Positions 47,161-58,075 of a stretch of DNA of 64,000 nucleotides are shown one piece after another. Origin of the DNA: Aquatica leii (lineage: Eukaryota > Arthropoda > Insecta > Coleoptera > Lampyridae); contig CM069432.1 in NCBI GenBank assembly GCA_035610365.1, positions 240,960,104 through 241,024,103 of the forward strand, given 5' to 3'. The position numbers and the translations under genes are program-made. The notes under the pieces are model-generated. The model had not been told where the DNA came from and ran no database searches. It saw only the letters and a list, made by a program, of their open reading frames with translations. Position 1 is the stretch's first letter. The number at the start of each line of letters is the position of its first letter.

Positions 47161-48243
47161 TCGAGTTTAAGATATTTTATTATGATTAACACTAGTAGAC
47201 GGCGACCCAATAACTAAAAATATCTGTACTAGTTAACTCTCTTAAACCGGTTTTTTTTTTACAAAAAACTAAGAGAAATTTGTTTTTGCAAAAATATTAT
47301 GAATCACAGCTCACATAGTTACCATAGCAGGCTTTAAATATAGTCATTCGGTTGCCAAAAAATCAAGTTGAAGAAATGATTCCAAAATTTTTGAATAAAG
47401 AAATAATAAAATATGTCATTGGCGATGATATTGGGATATAACGATTTGCAAACAGGTGATATAAAAAATACAGAAACGGGTAGAATAAGAGAAATTATAA
47501 TTAAAAATCATAATTATAAACTCAAACACAATAGCAAAAATTGGAAGCATGATCGCTGTATCAGGAACAGTTAGAGCAATTTCTGTTAATCAATAGAATA
47601 AAAGAGGAGAAGGAGGAAGAAGAGGAAAAGGAGAAGTGCACCCACCATACCACCAGAACTTGCTTGGTATAATATACCCAAAAGAGGGTAGGATAGTCTT
47701 ACAAGACCAATAGGATGTTCTAAGTCTTTGTGCGTGTTATGCGAGCACGTGGTTCAGCGAGGCACCTGCTTTACGTTTTATCCTCGCTTCTAGGTTAATA
47801 CTAAATCGGTAAGAAAAAGGATCTGCATATAGATATGAGGAAAAATAAAAACAGCAACAACTAAAACGAAAATGAAATAAAGGATACAGAAAACAGTAAC
47901 AATCATGTAGCAGCTCTATTAAGCTTGATTGGTAGTGAAACGTACAAAATATTAAGAGATCTTTGCACGCCACAATTTCCCAAAGACAAAACGTTGTAAG
48001 ATGCTGAAATCCCATTTTTTCTCCAGCAACGTGTGGGATAAGAAATGGTAATTAAGGTCAGCTGAGGGAAGTGAGGTTAATTGGATCCGAGATACATAAA
48101 AGTCTACAAGCAAGCACGCCCACAAGAATTTCCAATCAAAAACGTAGACATAAAACATAGAAAAATAATCCTGTAACAAATGTGGTAATCAACACACTGG
48201 AAATCAAACTTGTAATTATAATAAAATAGCTGACAAGATAAAG

Positions 48244-49962
48244 AACACGTCTCGAGCATTGCTATATGTGGACGATCTCTGCATTGTAAAAACGGGTCGA
48301 GACATGCAGGAAATATTAGTCGGCCTGCAAGAAGATATTGCAACGGTAGTTGCAGACGCAGAAGAAAAGGGATTCAAACTCTCATCTGAAAAAACTTGCA
48401 CTATGCACTTCTGCAGACTCAGGCATGAACACAGGCCCTTGCCGCTATATCTCAAGGATGTATTAATACCTAGCGTAAACGAAATAAAATTCCTAGGCAT
48501 AACCTTGGACTCCAAGCTTACTTGGAAATCACACATTAACAATGTGGTTACGAAGGCCAGATTAACGCTAAATCGACTTAGGATTCTAGGAAGCTACACA
48601 TGGGGTGCGGACCCAAACACGTTGAAAAAACTGATTAACTGCTTTGTAAGAAGTAAAATAGAGTACGGGTCCGTAGTGTACGGGTCGGCCGCAAAGACAC
48701 ACCTTAAGAAAATAGAGTCATTGTGGAACAAGGCATTGCTATTGGCAACGGGTGGATTTAGGACGTCTCCAACTGAAAGCCTCAACGTAACCAATAACAC
48801 TCTACCGTTAAAACTGAGACTGCAACAACAAAGACTGCGATACGCCGTTAAACTCTGTACAAAACCCAAGCACTTCCTGTATGACATCATTACGAATCCC
48901 CCTATGCACGAAAAATATGAATGGCAGCAAACCCGAACAGTTCCGGCAATAATAGGTCTACACAAAGAGCTGTACTCTGAAAACCTGCTAAATAAAAAGT
49001 ACTGGGAATCAACCAACGCTCTCCCACCATGGCAGCTGGAAGCGCCTCACATCGCCAACAGCGTAAATGAAAGTCAAGGCAGACGCATTTTAGTCAGAAT
49101 ACGAACAACTGAAGACCGCAACGAGGTTTATGTGATACAAGATGGAGCAATACTAGCGTGGAGGATGAGTGATATATACACGCGCTACAATATCGAGTGT
49201 GTGGCACTACTAAAAGCGTTACAAGTGAGCGAACGCGTATCAGATAAAAACGTCGTAATTCTCTGTGACCTTAAATCCGTCAAAACTCTGCAAAACACAT
49301 TTACAAATGACGCTTTAACGAAAAGAGTAATTGAAAAATGGAACACTTTACGTAACGCCGGCAAAATCATTAAATTTGTTAAAGAAAACCATGGGTATCT
49401 ACCCGAAGACACGAAAAATGCCATAGAAAGTTCCGATCCGCTGGCGACAGAGGAAATTACCATTACAGATGTCCTGAAAAAAATTGCTAACAATAGTAAT
49501 AAAAAATGGCAAATCTCGTGGGATAACAACAACACTCAGCTGAGAAAACTTGCTCCTCAGGTACGCTCACAAGCGAATCTGAAGTCACAAAAGAAAAAAG
49601 ATCAGGTGGTTCTGACCAGACTCAGGATAGGACACACAAGACTGACTCATAGTTACCTGCTACTCGGAGCAAACCCGAAAAGATGCGCACAATGCGGAGC
49701 ATATCTCACTATTCTTCACGTGTTTGAAGAATGTCCAATTTTAGTAGAATATAGAGAGAAGCATGGGATAAATAACTTAATGGTATTAGCGAATCCAAAT
49801 AAATTTAGCAACGTCCTGAAATTTCTGAGAGAGACAAAGCTATACGAAGAAATATAGAATAGCGATGAACAACTAGCGGTACGGTGCCAATGATCTGAGT
49901 CGTCGACGCACTGTCCGCAAGTAAATCATGAAAGGTGAAAAAAAAAATAAATAAATAAAATT
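48244..49962 (+). mobile_element. 5'-truncated I-type LINE inserted in the Gypsy fossil
   Basis: Starts abruptly inside the LINE reverse transcriptase and ends after a short 3' UTR with an A-rich (AAATAAATAAATAAA) tail, as expected for a 5'-truncated LINE. The Gypsy gag resumes directly after the tail. One long uninterrupted frame fills most of it, so it is younger than the surrounding sequence. Target duplications could not be fixed because the flanks are A-rich. Confidence 0.85.
48259..49857 (+). pseudogene. LINE ORF2 C-terminal half: RT end and RNase H (533 codons, open)
   Basis: The open frame begins at the RT catalytic box LYVDDLCIV and continues through KFLGITLDSKLTWKSHI and the thumb (INCFVRSKIEYGSVVYGSAA). 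An RNase H domain follows around residues 290-400: VYVIQDGAILAW, NIECVALLKALQ and VVILCDLKSVKTL give the D-E-D positions. The frame ends with a zinc-binding motif CAQCGAYLTILHVFEEC. The presence of RNase H after RT points to the I/Jockey group. Endonuclease and most of RT are absent, so it cannot be functional although no stop interrupts it. Confidence 0.9.
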
Positions 49963-50366
49963 TGTCATTTATGTAATTGTATAGGTCATTTAGCCAACGT
50001 ATGTAGGAGTAAGAAATCACAGAATTGTATCACACAAGAAGAATTTAACGTAGAAACAATTCATATTATTTTACTTAATACTAACAACCAGATCAACGCG
50101 AACGTTACAGTAACTAACATAAAACTATCAATGCAGGTAGATAGTGGTGCTGCAGTATCAATTATAACGGACCAATATTTTAATCAACACTTAAAAAATT
50201 GTTCACTTGCACCAACTAATATACAATCTTGAAACATTGGCATTAATTTAGGGCGTGAAAACATTATTGTTTTTGCTTTTATTTTATATGTTGTAAATAG
50301 CGGAAATCAAAACTTACTAGGCAGCGTTTTTTTGCAAAAATTTGATTTTAAATTTGTTTCAAACAT

Positions 50367-50562
50367 TAAAATGAGAACGTTTTCTGGGTTTGAACCGTGT
50401 CATTTTTGTAACCGAAGTTCGAACGTTTCGCCCACTTTGGCCTCATCAGGGCGTGAGAGAAATCGAAGAACTTAAACAAGCAACCGAAATCTAACTAACA
50501 CTTCTCAAAAGTTAGGTAATCAACTTGTGAACCAAGCCAGATTCTAAACTCTGAAAAAGTAA
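50367..50562 (-). repeat. Inverted terminal repeat of PLE, left
   Basis: Matches the reverse complement of 51381-51583 along about 200 bases with scattered differences, including the AGATTCTAAACTCTGAAAAAGTA and GTTAGGTAATCAACTTGTGAACC landmarks (read here on the plus strand). Confidence 0.85.
50417..50459 (-). ncRNA. Hammerhead-like ribozyme motif, left PLE repeat
   Basis: The minus strand reads CCTGATGAGGCC-AAAG-TGGGCGAAACGTTCG. The CTGATGA and GAAA core boxes and stem II are intact. A clear stem I partner is not seen, so activity is doubtful. Confidence 0.65.
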
Positions 50563-51380
50563 ACACTTAGATACCAAACTTACTATGTAAATCAAAAGTA
50601 ATGGTTCTCTCCCGTTTCTCAACGTTCTTGTGACTGGTAACCCCGACGGACTTCTGGGTCATTCTGTTTATTGCAAACCCATCCATACGTACAGATACCT
50701 TCATGCTTTTTCTCATCATCATCCTGCACAGAAACGTTCTGTTATTGAATCTTTGGTTCATCGTGCTTTTTCTATTTGCCAACCTGAGAATCTAGACTAG
50801 GAACTCCGTCATCTTACTAGAACCTTAGTGAACAATGGTTATATGAAGCGAGATATTTATACTGTTACTAATCGTCGTCTACATACACGTACTTGATCAC
50901 TTAAGGACACTTCTACATTGGTGAAACCCGCCGTTCCGTCATTACTCGCATTTCAGAACATAATCGTTGTATAAGAAAAGGGCATATAAGTCTGCGGTTG
51001 CTGAACATCATTTTACTACAGGTCACAAGATAGATTTTGAAACGTTTCGGTGATTGTCAAATCTCCATTCTTTTTTGACAAGAAATTCCGAGAGAGCATA
51101 GAAATCGTCAAACACCCCAATTTAATCGTGACCATGGTTTCTAGGTATCCGCTTTTTGCTTCCCGGTCATTACTCATTTATGGAAAACACACCCCCTTTC
51201 AACCATAACCCAATCAGTGTAGATCTTAACCAGCTGTGACGAAACTTCTTTATATACGGAGACTATTTCTTCTGACGTCACTTCTATGGAGTTTAGAATA
51301 TGGCTTAGTTGATTACCTAACTCTGTAGTGGTTTTTTGTTAGATTTTCGATGGCATTTTTAAGTTTATCGTATTCTTTCT

Positions 51381-51583
51381 TACTTTTTCAGAGTTTAGAA
51401 TCTGGTTTGGTTCATAAGTTGATTACCTAACTTTTGAGAAGTTCTTAGTTAGATTTTGGTTACTTGTTTAAGTTCTTTGATTTCTCTCACGCCTGATAAA
51501 GCCCCTTGCAAAAGTAGGCGAAACGTTGGCAACTTTGCTTACAACAATGACACGCTCCAAGCCCGAAAGACGTTCTCATTTTA
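51381..51583 (+). repeat. Terminal repeat of PLE, right
   Basis: Partner of 50367-50562. It is followed by the 34-base unique tail, which also appears (diverged) next to the PLE fragment at 9090. Confidence 0.85.
51485..51532 (+). ncRNA. Degenerate hammerhead-like motif, right PLE repeat
   Basis: GCCTGATAAAGCCCC...GTAGGCGAAACGTTGGC. The CTGATGA box is changed to CTGATAA, as in the 9.2-kb copy. GAAA and a 3-bp stem I (GCC/GGC) remain. Confidence 0.55.
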
Positions 51584-54264
51584 GTATAGACTTCGGCCAT
51601 GGCAGCCTTCACTATTCGTTTCAAACATGTTAAAAGTAGATAGTAATGTAGATAGCATACTAAACAAATTTACAGATTTATTGGACCGCAACTTAGGTTG
51701 TTTCAAATATAAAATATCTGTAAAGAAACCCGCAACTCATATATTTTTCAAACCAACTTCTGTTCTTTTTCATGTAAGGAGAAGATTGTCAAGAAAATCA
51801 ATAGGTTTCATAAAGAAAACGTTATTAAATCAATCGAATCAAGTGGCTGGGGTACACTACTAGTACTAGTCATTAATAACATACGTCAGCCACTCCCAAA
51901 AATTGAAGATATATTTTTAAAAATTGCAAACGGCGAAAGTTTTACAAAAATAGATTTAAGCAATGCTTGTAATCATTTTCAGCTAGACGAAGAATCAGCA
52001 GAGCTATTAACACAAAGAGCTATTAAAAGTAAATAGACCACCTGCAAGTGCTATATTTCAGAAAACGCTTGAAGAAGTACTCCTAGGCCTAGAAGGAATC
52101 GCGAATTTCATAGACGATGTAATAGTCACAGGTAGAACAAGACCAGAACTTGAGAAATCTTTTTTACAAATTGAGCAGCTCAGGATTAAAAATTAAGTAA
52201 GAAAAATGTCAATTTTTCAATATTGAAATAAAATACTTAGGACATACTATTTTTAAACATGGATCGAGAAAGAATGACAAAATAAAACAAATCGGAGAAG
52301 TTCCACGTCTAACGAATCATATGCAAATAAAAAGCTTTTCAGGTTTAGTGAAGTATTATGGAAAATTCATTCCAAATATATCAAGTATTATGGAACGTAT
52401 TTACAATTTACTAAAGAGAAACACAAAATTCGTATGAAACAAAAAATGTGATAAAACATTTATGGAAATTTAGAAATTTATAACATCCGACAACATGTAG
52501 ATTTTAATCTGCATTTACAAATTATATTATCAATATAATCATAAAATGAAAAATGGCGACATCAGGCCGGTTCTTTTTATTTCAAGAGCATTAACAAGTG
52601 CACAAAATAATTATTTTGTATTGGAGAAAGAAGGATTAGCAATATTCCAAGCAGTGAAAAAATTACATCACTAGTTGGCTGAGCAAAAATTTCTGATACA
52701 AAGAGATCACAAACCGCTCACAACTTTATATATGGTGAAAAATGTCAACCAATGAGTTCAAGCCGAGATGGGCACTATATTTATTTGGATTTGCGTAAAA
52801 AATTATCTACGTAAAAGGAGTTGCTATTAGTCGCAGATATGCTAAGCAGATGTCTAATTGATACAAACACACAGAATAAAGACAACGAAAACGATACAAT
52901 AAACCTAAACATTTTAGAAGAGATACCAATTGACAACAAGAAAATTGCAACAGAAACGATCAGAAATCCAACATTGTGTTAATCATGGTTGGTCTGAATC
53001 CATGGAAGACAAAAATTTGCAACCATACTGGATCAGAAAAAACGAAATAAACAGCGAACAAAACTGCTTATTATGGGGCTACAGTCATCATACCCACAAA
53101 ATTGAGAGACGTATTGATGGACGAATCAGATTCAAGTCACCTTGGAATTGTAAAAATGAAATCAATAGCAAGATCATACTTCTGGTAGCCAAAATTAAAT
53201 CAACAAATTGAAAACCTTGCAAATTCCTGTAGGCCATGTAAACAGATGTCAGGTGATGCACCCATTGACTACAACCTGGTTTGCACCTAAACAATCGAAC
53301 GAAAGAGTGCATTTTCATTTCTTAAGACCAATAAACAACTGTTACTATATAGTTATGCAAGACGCATATACAAAATGGCCTGAAATTTACGGTATCAAAT
53401 CAATCAGAACCGAAGCAACTATAGTTAAAGTAAGAGAGTAGTGTTCATGCTAGCGAATTCCCAATTTAATTGTATCTGACAACAGATCACAACTAGTATA
53501 AGATTAAGTTGAATAATTTCTTAAGAAAAATAGAGTTAAGCACAAAGCAATTGCACCATATCAATCTGCAACCAACGTTTTAGCGGAAAATCTAGTAAAA
53601 AATTTCAAAAAAGGAATATATGCGGCATTTATGGACGAGAAAAACAAAAGTACACCGATGAAAGTACTAATAGCAAGATATTTAATGATGTATAGAAATG
53701 CAAAACACTGTTTCACCGTTGAACTTCTATCAAATCTAATGATCGGAAGGAAATTACAGACGATATTCGACTTAACCTTACCTACCTTAAAAGTCTTAGG
53801 TAAAAATATTTACTTAAGTGAAACAGGCAAATTTCAAATCAAGAATGTTACTTTAAAACAGCTAACAAACAGATCAGAATAACCTTCCCTGAGATTCTAA
53901 TGTAGCAATTCCTCAAAACAAAACGCCTTACCAAATTCCTACTGTTCCAGATCTAATCCAAGTTATAGTACCAACCAATACTACTTCTTAACAGATTAAA
54001 CGGCAAACGTCCTATACGCGAAATAAAACGGCCCGTCAAATTTAGAGATTTTGAATAGACAACTTGAGGATAATTGTTTAGTAGTTATTTATAAGAATAG
54101 GAATAAATAATAATCATATTATACGATAATTAATCTTAAGAAGAGAGATGCGTAATCTAGGGACATTAGTTGCCCAAGTTGGCAACATTTACGTTAAATA
54201 AAGAAATAATAAAACATTTTGCCATCTGATTATATACCCGCGCAATTTAAATAAGTTTTGAATA

Positions 54265-56138
54265 AGGGTAAGTCGGGTAGCCCCGGCCGGCGGGTAGCCT
54301 CAACCACTGTGAGTACCAAGCTCCCACACACACATAGATAAGCTTTGCACACTTGAAAATGTTCGCAGCGCCGCGTGACCGAATAATATAAACAGTGATG
54401 CAGTGAACATCGAGCGCATAGCAAGTGCCAACGGTTTGAGTTTTTGATAAAGATTTTTTCGTGCGCCGATTACTTTTCGAAAGCAGATAAAATATATCAA
54501 ATGTAAGTACTTTATCATCACTTATTATTAATTATGTGTGGTTATTATTGTAGTAAGTGTGCCAGGTTAAATAATTTTGTTAGCGTGTTTGGTGTTTTAT
54601 CAAAAAAAAATTTAAGATCGAAACGACCGGGTACCCCCGGCCACACGTTTGTCTGGTAGCCTCGGCCACTTTTTGGGTGAAGACTATGAGTAAATTTAAC
54701 TAATTTAAAAGTTTATTTTTACAACTGAGTGGGTACAAATACCGAAATTTAAGGAAAAAATTACACGAAAGGGTGATTGATACGAAAATTTAATGAAACA
54801 GGCTATTTTATGCGTCAAACAAAAGAAAATGTCGATAAGAGAAGCGGCTAATAAATACGGAATGCCCAGCAGCACCTTTCAAGGCCGGCTGAAAGCTATC
54901 AATAATGGACAAGAAGTAAAATTACAAGCTAAACTGGGGAGATTTGATAACACATTTACAGAAGAACATTCACAGCAGTTATACAATCATATTAAGGATC
55001 TCGATAATCGCTTGATGCCACTAACTAGAGTTGAATTTTTAAATTAACTTTTCAATTCGCTGAAAAATTAAAAATTCCGCATAGGTTTAACAAACAAAAA
55101 AAAATAACCGGCAAAATTCTTTTTGACAGTTTTTCCAAGAAATATCCAGATATTGTTCTAAGAACCCCAGAATCGACCAGCCGTGCAAGAGCGGTTGGAT
55201 TCAACAGGCCTCAAGTCCATCGTTTTTATTTTCTTCCTCGAAAATTTACAATGCAGATCAAACTGGGGTTTTAACTGTCCATAGAAATGAAAAAGTTATT
55301 TCTGCAAAAGGTAAAAAGCAAATTAACAAGTTTACATCTGGTGATAGGAGACGAAATATCACACTGATGTTTGCAATGAGTGTAACTGGTCATTTTGTAC
55401 CACCTCTCTTTATTTTCCCCAGAAAAAGGATGGATAAAAATGACCGTTTGGTGATTGGGGCTCCACCCAAAACCATTGCTATTCTACACGAAAGTCGCTG
55501 GATGAACGGCGAGGTATTTTTACAGTGGTTACAGCATACGCAGCCTTCGAAGGAACACCCTGTACTTTTGATTTTAGACGGTCATGGAAGTCACAAATAG
55601 TTGGCAGTAATAGAGTATGCTTATTCAAATAACATCCATATGCTCAGCACTTCACCACACAACACTCATAAGTTGCAACCGCTCGACCGAGTATTTTTCA
55701 AGTCATTCAAATCTGCTTTTGCTTGAGCAAGCGCAGTGTGGATGAGAAGCAATCCAGGTGCAAAAATCACTGACTTTGACATCGCTGCTTTAGTCAATTC
55801 TACATTTTCTAAGGCAGCTAGATTAGACTTTGCAAAAGGCGTAAACAATAAGATTACAACTGCAACGACAACTGCGGTCAATAAAAAGAAACCAGCACTG
55901 AAGAAAATAATGTAAAGAAAACAGAACATTCAAAATTTAACAAGAGACGAAGAGACAGAGTGCATTATTTGCCGAGAAACCTTTGAAAAAAACTGGATAC
56001 AGAGCGATAAATGTAAAGACTGGACGCATGAAGACTGCGTATACATCGATGAAACGCAATCTTACTATTATTGCAACGTATACACTGCAAAAGAAAGACT
56101 TGGTCATCATTAATAGGTGTGGCCGGAGCTACCCGCCA
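54265..56138 (+). mobile_element. pogo-like DNA transposon with GGTAGCC/CGGCC terminal motifs
   Basis: The left end holds GGGTAAGTCGGGTAGCCCCGG and a second GGGTAGCCTCAACC. A further pair, GGGTACCCCCGGCC and GGTAGCCTCGGCC, lies at 54627-54671. The right end has GTGTGGCCGGAGCTACCCGCC (56117-56137), the inverted form. These look like terminal and subterminal repeats around a pogo-type transposase. The right terminal repeat overlaps the end of the coding region and seems partly lost. It lies just after the Gypsy fossil's end. Confidence 0.7.
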
Positions 56139-56166
56139 AAATCTTTTTGGACGAAAATTAAAGACT
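54793..56166 (+). pseudogene. pogo-like transposase with C-terminal PHD-type finger, pseudogene
   Basis: Pieces in order: a Psq/CENP-B-type helix-turn-helix (MKQAILCVKQKKMSIREAAN, KYGMPSSTFQGRL), then NRLMPLTRVEFL and FAEKLKIPHRFN, the region up to TPESTSRARAVGFNRPQV, then QINKFTSGDRRRNITLMFAM and PPLFIFPRKRM. Next come WMNGEVFLQWLQHTQPSKEHPVLLILDGHGSHK, with the DGHxSH catalytic block, and the partner block NNIHMLSTSPHNTHKLQPLDR. Near 55950-56120 CIICRETFEKNWIQSDKCKDW...H..C and YYCNVY form a PHD-like zinc finger, a known fusion in insect pogo-type elements. Several stops and frameshifts, for example near 55048, 55270 and 55600. Confidence 0.85.
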
Positions 56167-56284
56167 GATTTAAACTAAGTTTGTGAAATTGTCGGACTGT
56201 TATGTTAATTAAACTACTTTAAATATGTTAGAATTATTGTATACGTTCAAAATTAAAGTCTAATTCTGTTGATTTCAGTCAAAC

Positions 56285-56330
56285 ACTATACAGCCATTTC
56301 GCCCTTTTGGGGCTCCTCAGCAGTGGAAGA
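56285..56330 (-). ncRNA. Decayed hammerhead ribozyme motif (PLE debris)
   Basis: The minus strand reads CACTGCTGAGGAGCCCC-AAAA-GGGCGAAATGGCTGTATAGTG. Stem II (GCCC/GGGC), GAAA and a partly paired stem I (CACT/AGTG) persist. The first box is CTGAGGA instead of CTGATGA and the triplet is GTA. It resembles the 11.57-kb and 28.75-kb motifs and marks a PLE repeat remnant with no coding part nearby. Confidence 0.5.
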
Positions 56331-56639
56331 AAATAGAAAAAATAAACAATCACATATTTGTTTTAAATGCAGCTGAACACAGCACAAGAGACAATTTTGA
56401 AGTCGGTTTCTTTTTTTAGGACAATATAATATAAAGAAACAAAAACTTTTGTTGCAAGAGGGGCTCCTAACACTATAGGCAAAGAACGCCAAAAATAAAA
56501 AAAAAACAAAAGTTAAGCACACGATAGATTTTGTAGAAAAACGTTTTTTGATGTTTGGAAGCAACAAACTAGCAACTAATATAATTAACTTGGTTGAATC
56601 AGTTTGAGCTGTAAATAGCATATCAATTAAACTAAAAAA

Positions 56640-58075
56640 GATAATATTAAATAAAATAATAGTAAAGACACTAAATTAAATATTATTTTTACCAGTAAAA
56701 ATATTATTTGGGCAACGATATAATGAAGCTTTAATATCACATTATTTTATTACATACTTCCTAGTTACACTAAAAACACTGTAAAAATTAGCACAGAAAA
56801 CAAAAAGAATTAAATCAATTGCAAAGATTATATACTAATACAAAAATCTTGTTTTATGTATTAAGTTACTGGAGCACTAAGAACGATTTAAAAGAATAAT
56901 GTTTAATGACGAAATTCTATCGAAAATGGCTCCGTTAGCGCGATGGAATTTCTAAGCGTATGTTTCACAAGTACTGAAAAATTTTTCGCTTACAAAACAA
57001 ACTCATTTACAGGAATGCCTTTAGTGTTTCTGTAAAAAGTACTTTTTATGAATTTTGTAAAGTTCATTCTAAATTACACAAAAAGTTTGTCATGGAAAAA
57101 TCAAATAAATTCGTATTTGAACGTTGCAACAAAATTTTATTTATTTTTCATGTTCTCGATCCGTTTTACATGTCCGTTTAAGGTTTTATTAAAATTTCTC
57201 GTTTATTTTTTTTGTAATCTATACTTCAATTTTATAGATTTTTTTAATTAAACTTAACATTTATAGTTTATGTTGCATTAGCTTCGGTTAAAGTTAGAAT
57301 AGTAAAATTTCTCGTTTTTTATAATTATTTTAAATCGTTTGTTTTAATTAAGTGTAATTTGAAATGATTAATTAGTTTAACAGTTCAACTTAATGTACCT
57401 AAATAATAACGAGAAAGCCATTGTAACAAAACCTCAAAGTCATACGATCACGAAACACTAATTGAATTAATTGCGATTTATAAAGTCATACTTTAATATG
57501 ATTAAAGATTTGTTTTATTGCCACAAAAATAATAAAAACAATTTCAAATTTAAACTATGATTTCAACATTATTTTTATGTTAAGTTACTATATGTTTCTT
57601 TGCAGTTTTTTTTTTAAATTTGCATCATCTGTAAATATTTTTAAATAAGAAATCGAATGCATTGAATCATTTTACGTTTTTACTGTTTAATTTTTTTCTT
57701 TTTTGATTATTATTGGGAATTTTAAATTGTACCTAATTGGAATAAATTGCAAAAGTAAAAATAAAATTATTTGATAATAATTTAAAAAGCAAAATAGTCA
57801 ACATTTTTAGCATAATTAATTTCCGGTTTCGTTGTAGTATAATTTTTTTAAATAAGTTTTAATATCCAGAATTAAAAAAAGTAAATTTTTTAATCTATTT
57901 GGTTATAGCTTTTTGTCTTTAACGATGTAGTTGTTTTCATTTTATTATTTTTATATTATTTATCACACGTCAATAAATGTGTTTAATTTTACACAGGCAA
58001 ATAGTTGCATTGCGTAAGGAAATATAAATAGATAAATGTATGCATCAGCAAGTAATACTCGCATACACCTCTAGA
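56640..58075. other. AT-rich DNA, no gene recognised
   Basis: Long AT-rich stretch. The 67-residue frame at 57048-57251 is compositionally driven and matches nothing. Confidence 0.5.

Larger units (their letters stand above)
50356..51628 (+). mobile_element. Penelope-like element with inverted hammerhead-bearing terminal repeats
   Basis: Flanked by an 11-bp target duplication GTTTCAAACAT (50356-50366 and 51618-51628). A terminal repeat (51381-51583) has an inverted partner at the other end (50367-50562), and a unique tail of exactly 34 bases (51584-51617) follows the right copy. The interior (50580-51240) is the C-terminal half of a PLE polyprotein. It shows the RT region GHSVYCKPIHTYRYLHAFSH, HHPAQKRSVIESLVHRAFSI and RHLTRTLVNNGY, then the GIY-YIG endonuclease with GETRRSVITRISEHNR, AEHHFTTGHKIDFETF and REIEIVKHPN-like text. 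The coding part is truncated and decayed. It sits in the Gypsy fossil. Confidence 0.88.
47385..54220 (+). mobile_element. Gypsy LTR retrotransposon fossil carrying two later insertions
   Basis: Plus-strand Gypsy remnant. A possible primer-binding region CATTGGCGATGATATTGGG lies near 47422 and an AATAAAGAAATAATAAAA stretch occurs at both ends (about 47387 and 54197), suggesting LTR ends. Gag is about 47.9-48.2 kb (LLSLIGSETYKILRDLCTPQ), with the zinc knuckles around the first insertion. Protease is near 50.14 kb (QVDSGAAVSII), RT 51.9-52.4 kb, RNase H 52.5-52.9 kb and integrase 53.1-53.9 kb. A LINE (about 48.24-49.96 kb) lies between two halves of the gag knuckle region, and a PLE (50.37-51.62 kb) follows the protease. 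It is broken with many breaks and older than both insertions. Confidence 0.8.

Noticed and set aside
47737-49535. Minus-strand frames of 75-140 residues
   Set aside because: Most are antisense shadows of the LINE frame at 48.26-49.86 kb. The others overlap the Gypsy gag remnant.
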